Shown here piece by piece: positions 1 to 9,604 of a stretch of 64,000 nt of DNA; the stretch's first letter is position 1, and the number at the start of each line of letters is the position of its first letter. Both the position numbers and the translations under genes were made by a program. Location: the NCBI RefSeq assembly GCF_046630445.1, contig NC_092337.1:365558001-365622000 (forward strand), given 5' to 3'. Source of the DNA: Rutidosis leptorrhynchoides. Its lineage: Eukaryota > Streptophyta > Magnoliopsida > Asterales > Asteraceae. The notes beneath the pieces are model-generated. The model had not been told where the DNA came from. It did no database searches and was given only the letters and a program-made list of their open reading frames with translations.

Positions 1-1873
1 CCCTGCAAGTGTAACTAATGATAATCGAATTGAGGCATTTTTGTTCTAACTCGCACGTGGAATGTTTGTTTTCACACTTGTGTTCAAAACATAAAAGTAA
101 GTAGTACAAGATGTAACAAAGTAGATGTTTTCTCAGCCCACGATTTAAAGTATGAAAGTTGTTGAAAAAGGTGGGACTATGATCTCACCTTGAGCGCGAG
201 AGTTAAATAAGTACTTCAACAAGTAAACGCGTGCAAAGACAAAGCTAGTCTTGACCTAAACAATAGGTTTGTATCAATAACGGTAAACACGATAGGTCAA
301 AGATGTTCAATTAGTCCTATGGCTCGTTACGACTCAATAATGTAGCATGTGAATCAAGTTGTCAGGTTTCATGCAAGATACAAGTATAAAAGCATGTTAG
401 AACGATTGCACAACCATTTGGTTAAGTTTGATTAAAAGTCAAACTTGGTCAAAGTCAAAGTCAACGGGGTCGGGTCGGGTATCCGACAATTTTTCTAAGT
501 TATATAATCTTATATGAGCATGTTGGCCAAGTTTCATGTTAATCGGAGGTCTAGAACATGCCAAACATTTTTCGTCAAAAGGTCAAGCAAACAGCCAGTT
601 TTAGGCAAACGGGACGGCGTCCCTGAGAGCTAGACGGCGTCCCTCTTTTAATGTTGGGACGGCGTCCCCGAGAGCTAGACGGCGTCCCGCTTTAAATGTT
701 GGGACGGCGTCCCCTAGAGCTAGACGGCGTCCCTCTTTTAATGTTGGGACGGCGTCCTGCTTTTCTGGACGGCGTCCTGGTTTGTTTCCAGACCCTGTTT
801 GCTGCAACTCTAAGTGCACGAACCAACAATCAAACCAACCCAAATTACAAACCGCAAACAATTAGAACATGTATTTTATATCACCGGAAAGGTAATTTGA
901 CGAGGAAAACACCTAGACACATTTCATCAAGCAATTCAACACTTACACATCCCAAAACCGCATTTAAACGTCCATAATCAAAGTTCAAGTTCCAAATATG
1001 CATTTCATGATTCGGGAATCCAATTTATACATATGATATGCCGTTTTGAAGGTAATGAAATGTGTAATACAACTAAACACTTATCAATAACATTAACAAG
1101 CATTCAACGCATCAAAAGTTCGTTTTTAAGAGTTGTCAAACCCTAACCAAACCTCAAAATCACTAATCATGTTAATGTAAGGTTTTCATGTCAATCAACA
1201 CACCAAAACGAAGCTATTGAAGTAACTAACACTTTGAACACACAAACATTAACATCTAAACACATTTCATCATCCAAAATCAAAGATTAAGCATACACTT
1301 TTCATTATCAAGCTAGTTACACCTAAACATCAAGATCGAGCATACAAATCATATATTCATGTTATACACGAGCCATAGACACTAACTAACAACATATCAA
1401 GTCAAAAACACGAATTTGAGAAATCTAGAGTTTTAGAAATGTTACCCAAAATCGAAGTGGTTAGCATCAAATCGGAGAGGATGATGAGAGGATCAAGAAT
1501 ATGTAGTCGGATTTGTTGTGAGCTTCCAAGATCAAAATTAGATGATGAATTTGTGTTTGTGTTCTTGAGAGAAAAGGAAGAAAGAAAAAGAGGAAGAAGA
1601 TGGTGAAATGAAGTGTGTGGTGGTGAGGAGTCACTAGTTAGCCAAGTTTACCCGAGTGGCGAGATTAGTCCCTCAAGTTTGTTGTCGGGTGCGGGAAATA
1701 ACCAAACGAATATTTTTAAAACGCAAGTTAACGAGAGATGTCATAATTAAATGACGGAATTATTATGAACGTTAGTCAACGGAAACTACGAATTTAAATA
1801 ACGAAAGGTATTATTTAAAAGAAAAAGACGGTGTTAAAAATAAATTTAACGGAAAAAAACGCGGGATGTTACA
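1..1873 (-). repeat. 3' LTR of element N (partial)
   Basis: Matches 6462-8314 almost base for base and ends in TGTTACA like the right copy. The first 615 bases of the LTR lie outside the window. One visible substitution is at about 1477 (cggag against cgaag in the right copy). The right copy lacks one 20-bp repeat unit near 625. Confidence 0.93.
604..782. repeat. GACGGCGTCC minisatellite in N left LTR
   Basis: Eight spaced copies of (G)GGACGGCGTCC(C), linked alternately by GAGAGCTA-type and CTTTTAATGTT-type spacers. The core GGGACG-G-CGTCCC has 6-bp self-complementary arms around a single base, and it is GC-rich in an otherwise AT-rich LTR. Open frames through it are by-products of the repeat. 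Confidence 0.9.
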
Positions 1874-1912
1874 TTATCCACAACTCAAAAGAAATTTCGT
1901 CCCGAAATTTAG
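1874..1912 (-). promoter_or_regulatory. Polypurine-tract region and stem-loop of N
   Basis: Inner edge of the 3' LTR. 1892-1910 reads AAATTTCGTCCCGAAATTT, an 8-bp inverted repeat with a 3-base loop. The same stem-loop lies next to the 3' LTR in elements A, C and V, and with one change in D. Plus-strand priming is inferred from this position. Confidence 0.6.
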
Positions 1913-4134
1913 TTGGAAGTAGTAGTCGATATCTCTTACTCGAGACTTTACGTTGTCAATGCTATGAATAAGTGAAAGTACGTTCTTGAGGGTTCTCATG
2001 AATTTGGATAGTCAGGGTTTTACGTTGCATTAAGGTTCGGTTTTTACGATCCCCAGTTTCAACTGGTTTTCCTATGAAGAGAAGTTTGTCATCGATAGTT
2101 GATGTATCCAGCAGGATTGCACGTTCCTGTTCCGCAGGACACGTTTCTAAGTTTGTTACACGAAATGTAGGGTAAACGGAAACTTAATTGAGTCGGCCAT
2201 TCTAAATGGTAGGAAGCGGCTCTAATACGCCCCAAGGTTTCAAAAAGGTTCAATATTGCGGATATAACCTTTCTCGATTTCCCAAAATGGATTACACCTT
2301 TCCAAGGTGCGGTTTCTCAATATTACGCGGTTACACACTGGGATTTGTGAGGTTTTCATCTAAGTTTAGTATAACTCTTCTGGCGACTACGGATCGTCTC
2401 GAGCCCTCCTCGGATTTGAACGATTTCAATTGTTGTTTCTTGATGGAGTTCAGATTTCGGTGGTTGATGCTTTGGTTAAATGAACAGGGGTATGACATTA
2501 GCGGTCATATAGGGTTTCGGAAAGTGCGCGTGAACACACGAGTGGTAACTACTGTCGTAAGAGTGATCTACTAAAAGTGACAATACGAGTTTGTGACATG
2601 TCTTTCCAAGACGTAAATCGTTCGTTTGTTCGGTTCGTCGGTTTGTGGGTGGTACGCGGTACTCATGTCTAAACGGGTCTCCAAGGTTTCTTGTAAAACT
2701 AGAAGTGAAACGAGTATTTCGATACGGAATAATTGACAAAGATACGCCGTGTTGGAATAGAATCTCTTAAGATACGTTTGAATAAGTTAGTTATGGTTCG
2801 AAAAATGTTCGTTAGAACTATTCACCCTCGTGGCGAATACTAATGTAATATGATGAATTTCTCCATCCATGGAGAAATGTTACAAGGAGTTTCTCTAAAC
2901 GGAATGCGAACGGTAGAGATAGTAGTGAAATGAGGACTTAGAATAGTATGAGCTTGCATCTCGAGGTTGCCATAACGTGCCTCTAGTTGTCAAAAGTTGA
3001 AGTCCGAAAGAGAAACGAGGTAGTACACATAGTTGTATAGTTCGGGGTTGAATAATAGTTGACCGATTATCAGAAACACAAGGGCGTTAAGTCAAAGAAG
3101 AGTGAAGTATCGTTGGATTGTGTGTTATCTTAAATTCCAGTAATATCAGACGGTGACGGTGAAATAATAGAGGTATGTAGTGTGGTACGTGATGATGAGA
3201 AGTTTGATCGGATCCACAATTTAGTATTCGAATTCTTCGTGTAAAATAATGAATTTTAGTTATGTTGATTTTTGAGTCGAGAGAGTATGCCTTTCGGCGT
3301 TCAAGTAGAAATATTTCCATGTTTGAGTTCCATCTGTTGCTATACGATTTTAACTAGAAATGTTGGTGTGAAGAATCACGCTCAAGGTTCGAACACGGAG
3401 AGGTTTAGAGTTTTCCTTAGTGAGTTAACGAGTTTAAAAGTCGTGTAACACGAGAAAAGTCAGAAATGAATCTTCGGTAAAAATAGACGAGATCCAAGAT
3501 TTTACGAATACAAGTCTGAGTCGAGAGAGTTTAATGATTACGTGTGGCTTGATTTCGAGATTGATTGTAATGCCTTGACCATTAACATCATGGTCTAGAA
3601 AAAATTTGACTTCGTTTAACAGAAATTCTCACTCGGAGAATTTGGTATAAAGTTGCTCTTTTCTCAAATGTTCGAGCTTAAGGTGGTGGTGTTGTTCGTT
3701 TTCCTTCTTTACTTGAATAAGTTAAGATGTCATCTATGAATACAGATTAGTCTATATGAATTTGCATACGCGGTTTAAGAGGTTTAAGGATACGGGCGAG
3801 CCCTAAATAAATCAAACGGTACTAAGAGAGATTTACAACTAACGTGGCGAGTTCGGAAAGTGGCTTAGGAGACATCGTCTCCCTTAACCCCCAATTGGTG
3901 ATAACCGGAACGGAGGTCGATTTGGAACATACGGGATTCGTGCAAAAATCATGAGGTCATGGATGCGAGGGAGAGGGTATCGGTTTCCAACCGAAAATTT
4001 CTTAGTTCACAATAATCTATACATAAATGTAGGGCAACAATTTCTCCTTAATGAATAGGTTTTGAGTTCCTTAGTTCTATTGGTGTCGAGTTCAATTTCT
4101 TAACGTATATCCTCCGAAAATATTTATAGGCACA

Positions 4135-4138
<4 letters not shown>
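1913..4138 (-). pseudogene. Decayed pol (RT to integrase) of element N
   Basis: No frame stays open, yet chromovirus pol can be recognised in pieces on the minus strand. Around 2480-2740 there are remnants of the integrase core (a TRFTS-like piece, then a degraded [11 protein letters not shown] region and a YNNSYHSS-like end). Around 2200-2450 lie remnants of the integrase C-terminal part. Around 3720-4060 lies RT, including the antisense of the FIDD active-site region and of the segment before it. Frameshifts and stops occur throughout. Protease is not found. In a working copy this would be a continuous frame after gag encoding protease, RT, RNase H, integrase and a chromodomain-like tail. 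This copy cannot make any of these. Confidence 0.75.

Positions 4139-4173
<35 letters not shown>
4139..4173. repeat. Poly(T) tract of 35 bases
   Basis: Homopolymer at the gag-proximal end of the pol remnant, where protease coding sequence would be expected. It could mark a deletion junction or a template-switch scar (a poly(A) on the element's sense strand), but it could equally be slippage. Confidence 0.9.
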
Positions 4174-4371
4174 CGTTGGTCGCTTAAATCGCCTAAATAG
4201 TATCTAGGGGAAAGAGGTGGAATATAAAGAGCACGAGTCAAATCCTTGGTTATAAAACGTCTAACGGTACTCGAATCGAATAAGTATGAAATATACGGTT
4301 TGTTGTGAAAAAAACGTACCCGTGACTAGTCCATCATCGTCTCGGGCATCCTAGGTGTCGATGTTGTAAGT

Positions 4372-5442
4372 TCAACGGCGCGCGTTGGTTTTTGCTTTAT
4401 TCTTTGGCCATTTATTCCTAAAATGACCCGATTGGCCACATTTGTAGCAAATACTCGGCTTTGGTGCGTCGGGCCCCTTTTGAGTGACGGGAGCAGTACT
4501 TCCACAATACTTGGCAATATGACCACTACCTTGGCACCGATGGCAAATTAGCTTGCCACATTCACTAAAATGATGCTTGTGGCATTTGTTGCAAAAAGGT
4601 CGTGTCCCGGCATAACTTTTCTTGCCGACGGGGGTGAGAGGTTCCTTGGAAAAGTTGTTGTTGTAGTTACTCGATTGGGGGGCTTCCCATTTTCTTTTGT
4701 TGTCACCCGACTCATCCTCGGCTCTAGGTGCCTGCACTTCAATCTCGTCCACTGTTTCAATCAATTGGCGGGCCATATTCAAAGCCTCTTGGTGGTTAGC
4801 GGGTTTGGATGACATTACTCCTTGTTTGATGCTCTTGGGAAGACCATCCATGTAAAGTTCAACCCTTAGAGGTTCGGGGGTCACGAGGTTTGGGCACATC
4901 AAGGATAGCTCAGAAAATCGTTGATTATATGCCTTTAGGTCATTCCCGACCGTTTTTAAAGTTCTTAGTTCGTGTTCGAGCTTACGGGTCTCTTCGCGCG
5001 GGAAGTATTCGGTGATCATCTTTTTCTTTAAGTCGGCCCATGAGAGAGTGTGAGCTTCATCGATACCCACCGACAGCACATACGTATTCCACCATGTGAG
5101 GGCGATACCGGCGAAAGTGTGGGTGGAATATTTGACTTTGTCTTGGTCCCGACAACCGCTTATGCTAAAAACGGCTTCTGTTTGCTCAAACCATCGGGTG
5201 AGCACAACCGGTCCTCCGGTCCCATCGAAGGTGTGAGGTTTGCACCCCATGAAAGTTTTGTAGGAGCAACCCTCGTTTGAATTACCGGCTCCATGGTTGT
5301 TGTGGTTGTGGTTGTTATTGATGTCGGAGGAGATACTAGCCATAGCCGCACCTATGGCGGTGGCTATCATGCGTTGAAAAGTTTGTTCGGAAGTTTCATT
5401 ACGTGGTCCGCGACGGGGAAGCATTGTTCCTTCAAGACACAA
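4372..5442 (-). CDS. gag: Gag polyprotein of element N
   Basis: Open frame of 356 residues for the capsid/nucleocapsid precursor that packages the element's RNA in cytoplasmic particles. A low-complexity Asn/His stretch near residues 40-55 is followed by the retrotransposon gag domain (about 60-230) with the conserved CSYKTFMGCKP, LTWWNTY and FSELSLMCP blocks. A basic linker then leads to three Cys/His modules at about 283-345. The second is CX2CX4HX4C. The first is atypical (CNKCHKHHFSEC), and the third ends in Trp instead of the last Cys (CYKCGQSGHFRNKW). The true start may be the second Met at residue 7, where MLPRRGPRN resembles the start of related gags. No stop or frameshift is present, unlike the pol beside it. 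Confidence 0.87.
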   Translation of the reverse strand: MCLEGTMLPRRGPRNETSEQTFQRMIATAIGAAMASISSDINNNHNHNNHGAGNSNEGCSYKTFMGCKPHTFDGTGGPVVLTRWFEQTEAVFSISGCRDQDKVKYSTHTFAGIALTWWNTYVLSVGIDEAHTLSWADLKKKMITEYFPREETRKLEHELRTLKTVGNDLKAYNQRFSELSLMCPNLVTPEPLRVELYMDGLPKSIKQGVMSSKPANHQEALNMARQLIETVDEIEVQAPRAEDESGDNKRKWEAPQSSNYNNNFSKEPLTPVGKKSYAGTRPFCNKCHKHHFSECGKLICHRCQGSGHIAKYCGSTAPVTQKGPDAPKPSICYKCGQSGHFRNKWPKNKAKTNARR

Positions 5443-5832
5443 GAATATCGTTGATTAGTATTCTCAATAATACTAATCATGATAGGGAAGGATGATGTAG
5501 AGAAAATTTTCCTTGACTCGCCTTAAATTCTTTATGTCATAATGTCGGAACGTCCATGTGAATCACCGTAATATAATCCCGGAAATTATATTACCCTGAT
5601 TCTCATGTGCATTTAACATTACTTCATAAAGTCAAAGTGGCGCATCAACAAAATTTATCAACTTAAGATTAAGATCGAATACGAGTTAGATATGATATAA
5701 GAGTTCGAGTATAAATGCACAATTAGTCAAGTAATCCCTACTTCAGTCTATATGCCGGTTGTAGTCTAGATTCACCTATGTACCCTATGACTCGGGGTGG
5801 ACACAAATGAACTCTAAATCCCTACAACCAAG
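5443..5832 (-). other. 5' leader of element N
   Basis: About 390 bases between primer site and gag start, AT-rich and without a convincing frame. It is likely the untranslated leader with packaging signals, inferred from position only. Confidence 0.5.
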
Positions 5833-5844
5833 GCTCTGATACCA
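5833..5844 (-). promoter_or_regulatory. Primer binding site of N (tRNA-iMet)
   Basis: On the minus strand it reads TGGTATCAGAGC, complementary to the 3' end of plant initiator tRNA-Met. It lies two bases inside the 5' LTR. Confidence 0.92.
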
Positions 5845-5846
5845 AC

Positions 5847-8314
5847 TGTAGCGACCCAGACAAATCGTCAAGTGACGGCGTCGGCTACGTGGGTCCCATT
5901 ACCTGATTATAAGTCTTTAAGATAACGTTGACCAAAATATGTCGCCTTCATTTCAAAATAAAGATTGTTTCAAAGTTTACAAGAATTGTTCAACCAAAAG
6001 TTAAGTTACAACGTTATAAGTACGATTGAAATCTAGGCGACACGGTTTAAAGTAAAGTCAAAAGACGCTCCATGAAATGCATGTATACTCGACATCGGAT
6101 GCAAGTATCAAATAGTGAGCGGAAGCATGTATCACATATCGTGCAAGACCTGAGAAAAACATAGAAGAATCTGTCAACGAAAACGTTGGTGAAATCATAG
6201 GTTTAGTAAGTATTAAACGTTGTCTTTGAACCACAAGATTTTGTATATCCATAACGTAGATTATCCAAATCATTTGCATTCCAAAAGTGTTGTTATACGC
6301 GAGCACTCAATTATCAAAACTTAACCAACGTTACCCCATCACACAGTGCTAGAACCCGCACTAAAACACAAAAATATATTTCATCCGCATAACGGTAGCG
6401 AACCGTCCGAATGAGGGTTTGTTAAACCCGTATGGCCACACAATATAAGTTCTCGCTTACACCCTGCAAGTGTAACTAATGATAATCGAATTGAGGCATT
6501 TTTGTTCTAACTCGCACGTGGAATGTTTGTTTTCACACTTGTGTTCAAAACATAAAAGTAAGTAGTACAAGATGTAACAAAGTAGATGTTTTCTCAGCCC
6601 ACGATTTAAAGTATGAAAGTTGTTGAAAAAGGTGGGACTATGATCTCACCTTGAGCGCGAGAGTTAAATAAGTACTTCAACAAGTAAACGCGTGCAAAGA
6701 CAAAGCTAGTCTTGACCTAAACAATAGGTTTGTATCAATAACGGTAAACACGATAGGTCAAAGATGTTCAATTAGTCCTATGGCTCGTTACGACTCAATA
6801 ATGTAGCATGTGAATCAAGTTGTCAGGTTTCATGCAAGATACAAGTATAAAAGCATGTTAGAACGATTGCACAACCATTTGGTTAAGTTTGATTAAAAGT
6901 CAAACTTGGTCAAAGTCAAAGTCAACGGGGTCGGGTCGGGTATCCGACAATTTTTCTAAGTTATATAATCTTATATGAGCATGTTGGCCAAGTTTCATGT
7001 TAATCGGAGGTCTAGAACATGCCAAACATTTTTCGTCAAAAGGTCAAGCAAACAGCCAGTTTTAGGCAAACGGGACGGCGTCCCTCTTTTAATGTTGGGA
7101 CGGCGTCCCCGAGAGCTAGACGGCGTCCCGCTTTAAATGTTGGGACGGCGTCCCCTAGAGCTAGACGGCGTCCCTCTTTTAATGTTGGGACGGCGTCCTG
7201 CTTTTCTGGACGGCGTCCTGGTTTGTTTCCAGACCCTGTTTGCTGCAACTCTAAGTGCACGAACCAACAATCAAACCAACCCAAATTACAAACCGCAAAC
7301 AATTAGAACATGTATTTTATATCACCGGAAAGGTAATTTGACGAGGAAAACACCTAGACACATTTCATCAAGCAATTCAACACTTACACATCCCAAAACC
7401 GCATTTAAACGTCCATAATCAAAGTTCAAGTTCCAAATATGCATTTCATGATTCGGGAATCCAATTTATACATATGATATGCCGTTTTGAAGGTAATGAA
7501 ATGTGTAATACAACTAAACACTTATCAATAACATTAACAAGCATTCAACGCATCAAAAGTTCGTTTTTAAGAGTTGTCAAACCCTAACCAAACCTCAAAA
7601 TCACTAATCATGTTAATGTAAGGTTTTCATGTCAATCAACACACCAAAACGAAGCTATTGAAGTAACTAACACTTTGAACACACAAACATTAACATCTAA
7701 ACACATTTCATCATCCAAAATCAAAGATTAAGCATACACTTTTCATTATCAAGCTAGTTACACCTAAACATCAAGATCGAGCATACAAATCATATATTCA
7801 TGTTATACACGAGCCATAGACACTAACTAACAACATATCAAGTCAAAAACACGAATTTGAGAAATCTAGAGTTTTAGAAATGTTACCCAAAATCGAAGTG
7901 GTTAGCATCAAATCGAAGAGGATGATGAGAGGATCAAGAATATGTAGTCGGATTTGTTGTGAGCTTCCAAGATCAAAATTAGATGATGAATTTGTGTTTG
8001 TGTTCTTGAGAGAAAAGGAAGAAAGAAAAAGAGGAAGAAGATGGTGAAATGAAGTGTGTGGTGGTGAGGAGTCACTAGTTAGCCAAGTTTACCCGAGTGG
8101 CGAGATTAGTCCCTCAAGTTTGTTGTCGGGTGCGGGAAATAACCAAACGAATATTTTTAAAACGCAAGTTAACGAGAGATGTCATAATTAAATGACGGAA
8201 TTATTATGAACGTTAGTCAACGGAAACTACGAATTTAAATAACGAAAGGTATTATTTAAAAGAAAAAGACGGTGTTAAAAATAAATTTAACGGAAAAAAA
8301 CGCGGGATGTTACA
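5847..8314 (-). repeat. 5' LTR of element N (complete, 2468 bp)
   Basis: On the plus strand it runs from TGTAGCGACCC to GGGATGTTACA, the usual TG...CA ends. It contains the GACGGCGTCC minisatellite at 7071-7225. As the 5' LTR it should carry the element's promoter. I did not fix a TATA box in it. Confidence 0.93.
7071..7225. repeat. GACGGCGTCC minisatellite in N right LTR
   Basis: Seven spaced GACGGCGTCC cores, one 20-bp unit fewer than in the left LTR (the GAGAGCTA-linked unit is missing). The two arrays are otherwise identical in order and spacers. Confidence 0.9.
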
Positions 8315-9137
8315 GGAGGCATCATATTCTCGCCCCAGGCTAACAACAAATGCCGGGCAGAATGTTTACGTCCTGCCCGACTATAATATTGGGCCATTCC
8401 GTGATCTTCTTCAATGTGACTCTTCAAACTACCCAGTTTATAGGGAGTATATGGAGTTTATTACTTTTCTAGCTCTGAAAGAGGCGTTAGCTGCTCTTTC
8501 CACCACACAGGCACGACAGTTGCGTTCTCAGTTTGCCGTATTCGCTCGGCCTCTTGCGGAGGATGAATTAGATCGGAGCGAGGCTGATGCTCGTCGTATT
8601 CAAGAACATTATGTGATATTTTAAAATGACAATCGACATGTGGCGGAGTTGTCGGGGACTAATACTCGTCTCGAGAGGGAGCTGGTGTCGGCAAAGGAAG
8701 CCTTGGACTCCTCCCGGGATGAGTTACGGGTTTCCTGGGAGGCCTTGGAAGCTTCGAAGGCAGCACTGGCCCAGGAGCAGGAAACGGTCGCCCTTCTCTT
8801 GGATGATAATAAGAAACTATCAGAGAAGGTATCGGCAACGTTGGGTGAACTTACCCGTCAGCAACATGGTATACCCATACTTTTGTCCCGCCTACTGAAG
8901 TCCTCCATTGTTCATCGACCGTTCAATGCCTTCATCGAGGAGATCAAAAAGTTAACCACTTTTGAGGTGCCTAGGCGAGTGCAGTGTTTCTTGCTGGCTG
9001 GTAGTGCTGCACAAAAGAAGAAGAATGACTTAAGCACTACTTTTGTTCAAGATTGCCAAAGGGCGCACGAGGATCTTGGCCAGATTAGCTTTGAAGAATT
9101 GGATAGGATTTGTAGGGATGAGAACACATCCGTGTAG
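8315..9137 (+). pseudogene. Antisense ORF (aORF) of element T, truncated
   Basis: Plus-strand frame running against its element, downstream of integrase, the place where Tat-type elements carry an extra antisense ORF. The 5' part is cut off by the N insertion at 8315. One frame continues from there to the stop at 9137, broken only by a TAA at 8622-8624, and resumes in the same frame. The second half has a heptad-rich, probably coiled-coil stretch (about 8640-8850, rich in Glu, Leu, Ala, Lys), then a mixed region ending in acidic residues. It has no membrane segment or catalytic motif. Function is unknown; relatives are discussed as plant-mobile-domain-like proteins, which I cannot confirm here. 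Confidence 0.6.
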
Positions 9138-9604
9138 GATATTGTAAACTACCAACTGTAAAGATATGCACTCGGCTGTGTTTTTCATTAGTTATTAATG
9201 TAACTCCTTTACATTTTGTTATGTCTTGTGTGTAAACTAGTTAATTTATGTGTGATTTGTTTGTTGTGTCATGACAATAACGTAGATATCTAGACTACGC
9301 GTGAGTATGGTCGAGATGTTTATACGGTAAAATCGGACCATCAATAATGTGGCCGGATACCCTCATTATTCGAGAAGGTTCTTCAAGGGGTATCCTCCTA
9401 CCAACGAAAGCTAGAAGGTATTTCTTCTAGAGGTAGGTCTGAAATATGCTAAAATACTTTTGATTGTTTGTCTCAAATCTAGAGTTGCTACAGAATACAA
9501 GTATATAAAATGTAACTTTATTGATGACTCATACTTAGAAATAATTTTGATACATAAGTGTGTTATTCTTCTGCAGCCCGGGTGGGTGATCAGTCCTCCC
9601 GGTC
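9138..9604. other. Spacer between aORF and integrase end of T
   Basis: About 470 bases between two convergent frames (aORF on plus, pol on minus). AT-rich, with no convincing frame or repeat. It may hold the 3' ends of both transcripts. Confidence 0.5.

Larger units (their letters stand above)
1..8314 (-). mobile_element. Element N: Ty3 chromovirus, intact gag but decayed pol
   Basis: LTR retrotransposon on the minus strand. Its 3' LTR is the left copy (1-1873, beginning outside the window) and its 5' LTR is the right copy (5847-8314). A primer site for initiator tRNA-Met abuts the right LTR and the usual stem-loop lies beside the left LTR. Gag is open, but pol (about 1.9-4.1 kb) is full of stops and indels. 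The two LTRs are colinear over 1.85 kb except for one 20-bp repeat unit, so the copy is young although its pol is old wreckage. It has inserted into the antisense ORF of element T at 8315. The left target duplication is outside the window and cannot be checked. Confidence 0.88.

Noticed and set aside
604-782. CRISPR-like regularly spaced repeats
   Set aside because: The spacers are themselves repeats of two types, the array lies inside an LTR, and the genome is a plant's.
601-861. Open frames with GRRLALGDAVP repeats
   Set aside because: They are the GACGGCGTCC minisatellite read in frame and appear on both strands; no start context or homology.
4139-4173. Poly(A) tail of a LINE or SINE
   Set aside because: No element body with target duplication could be found next to it.
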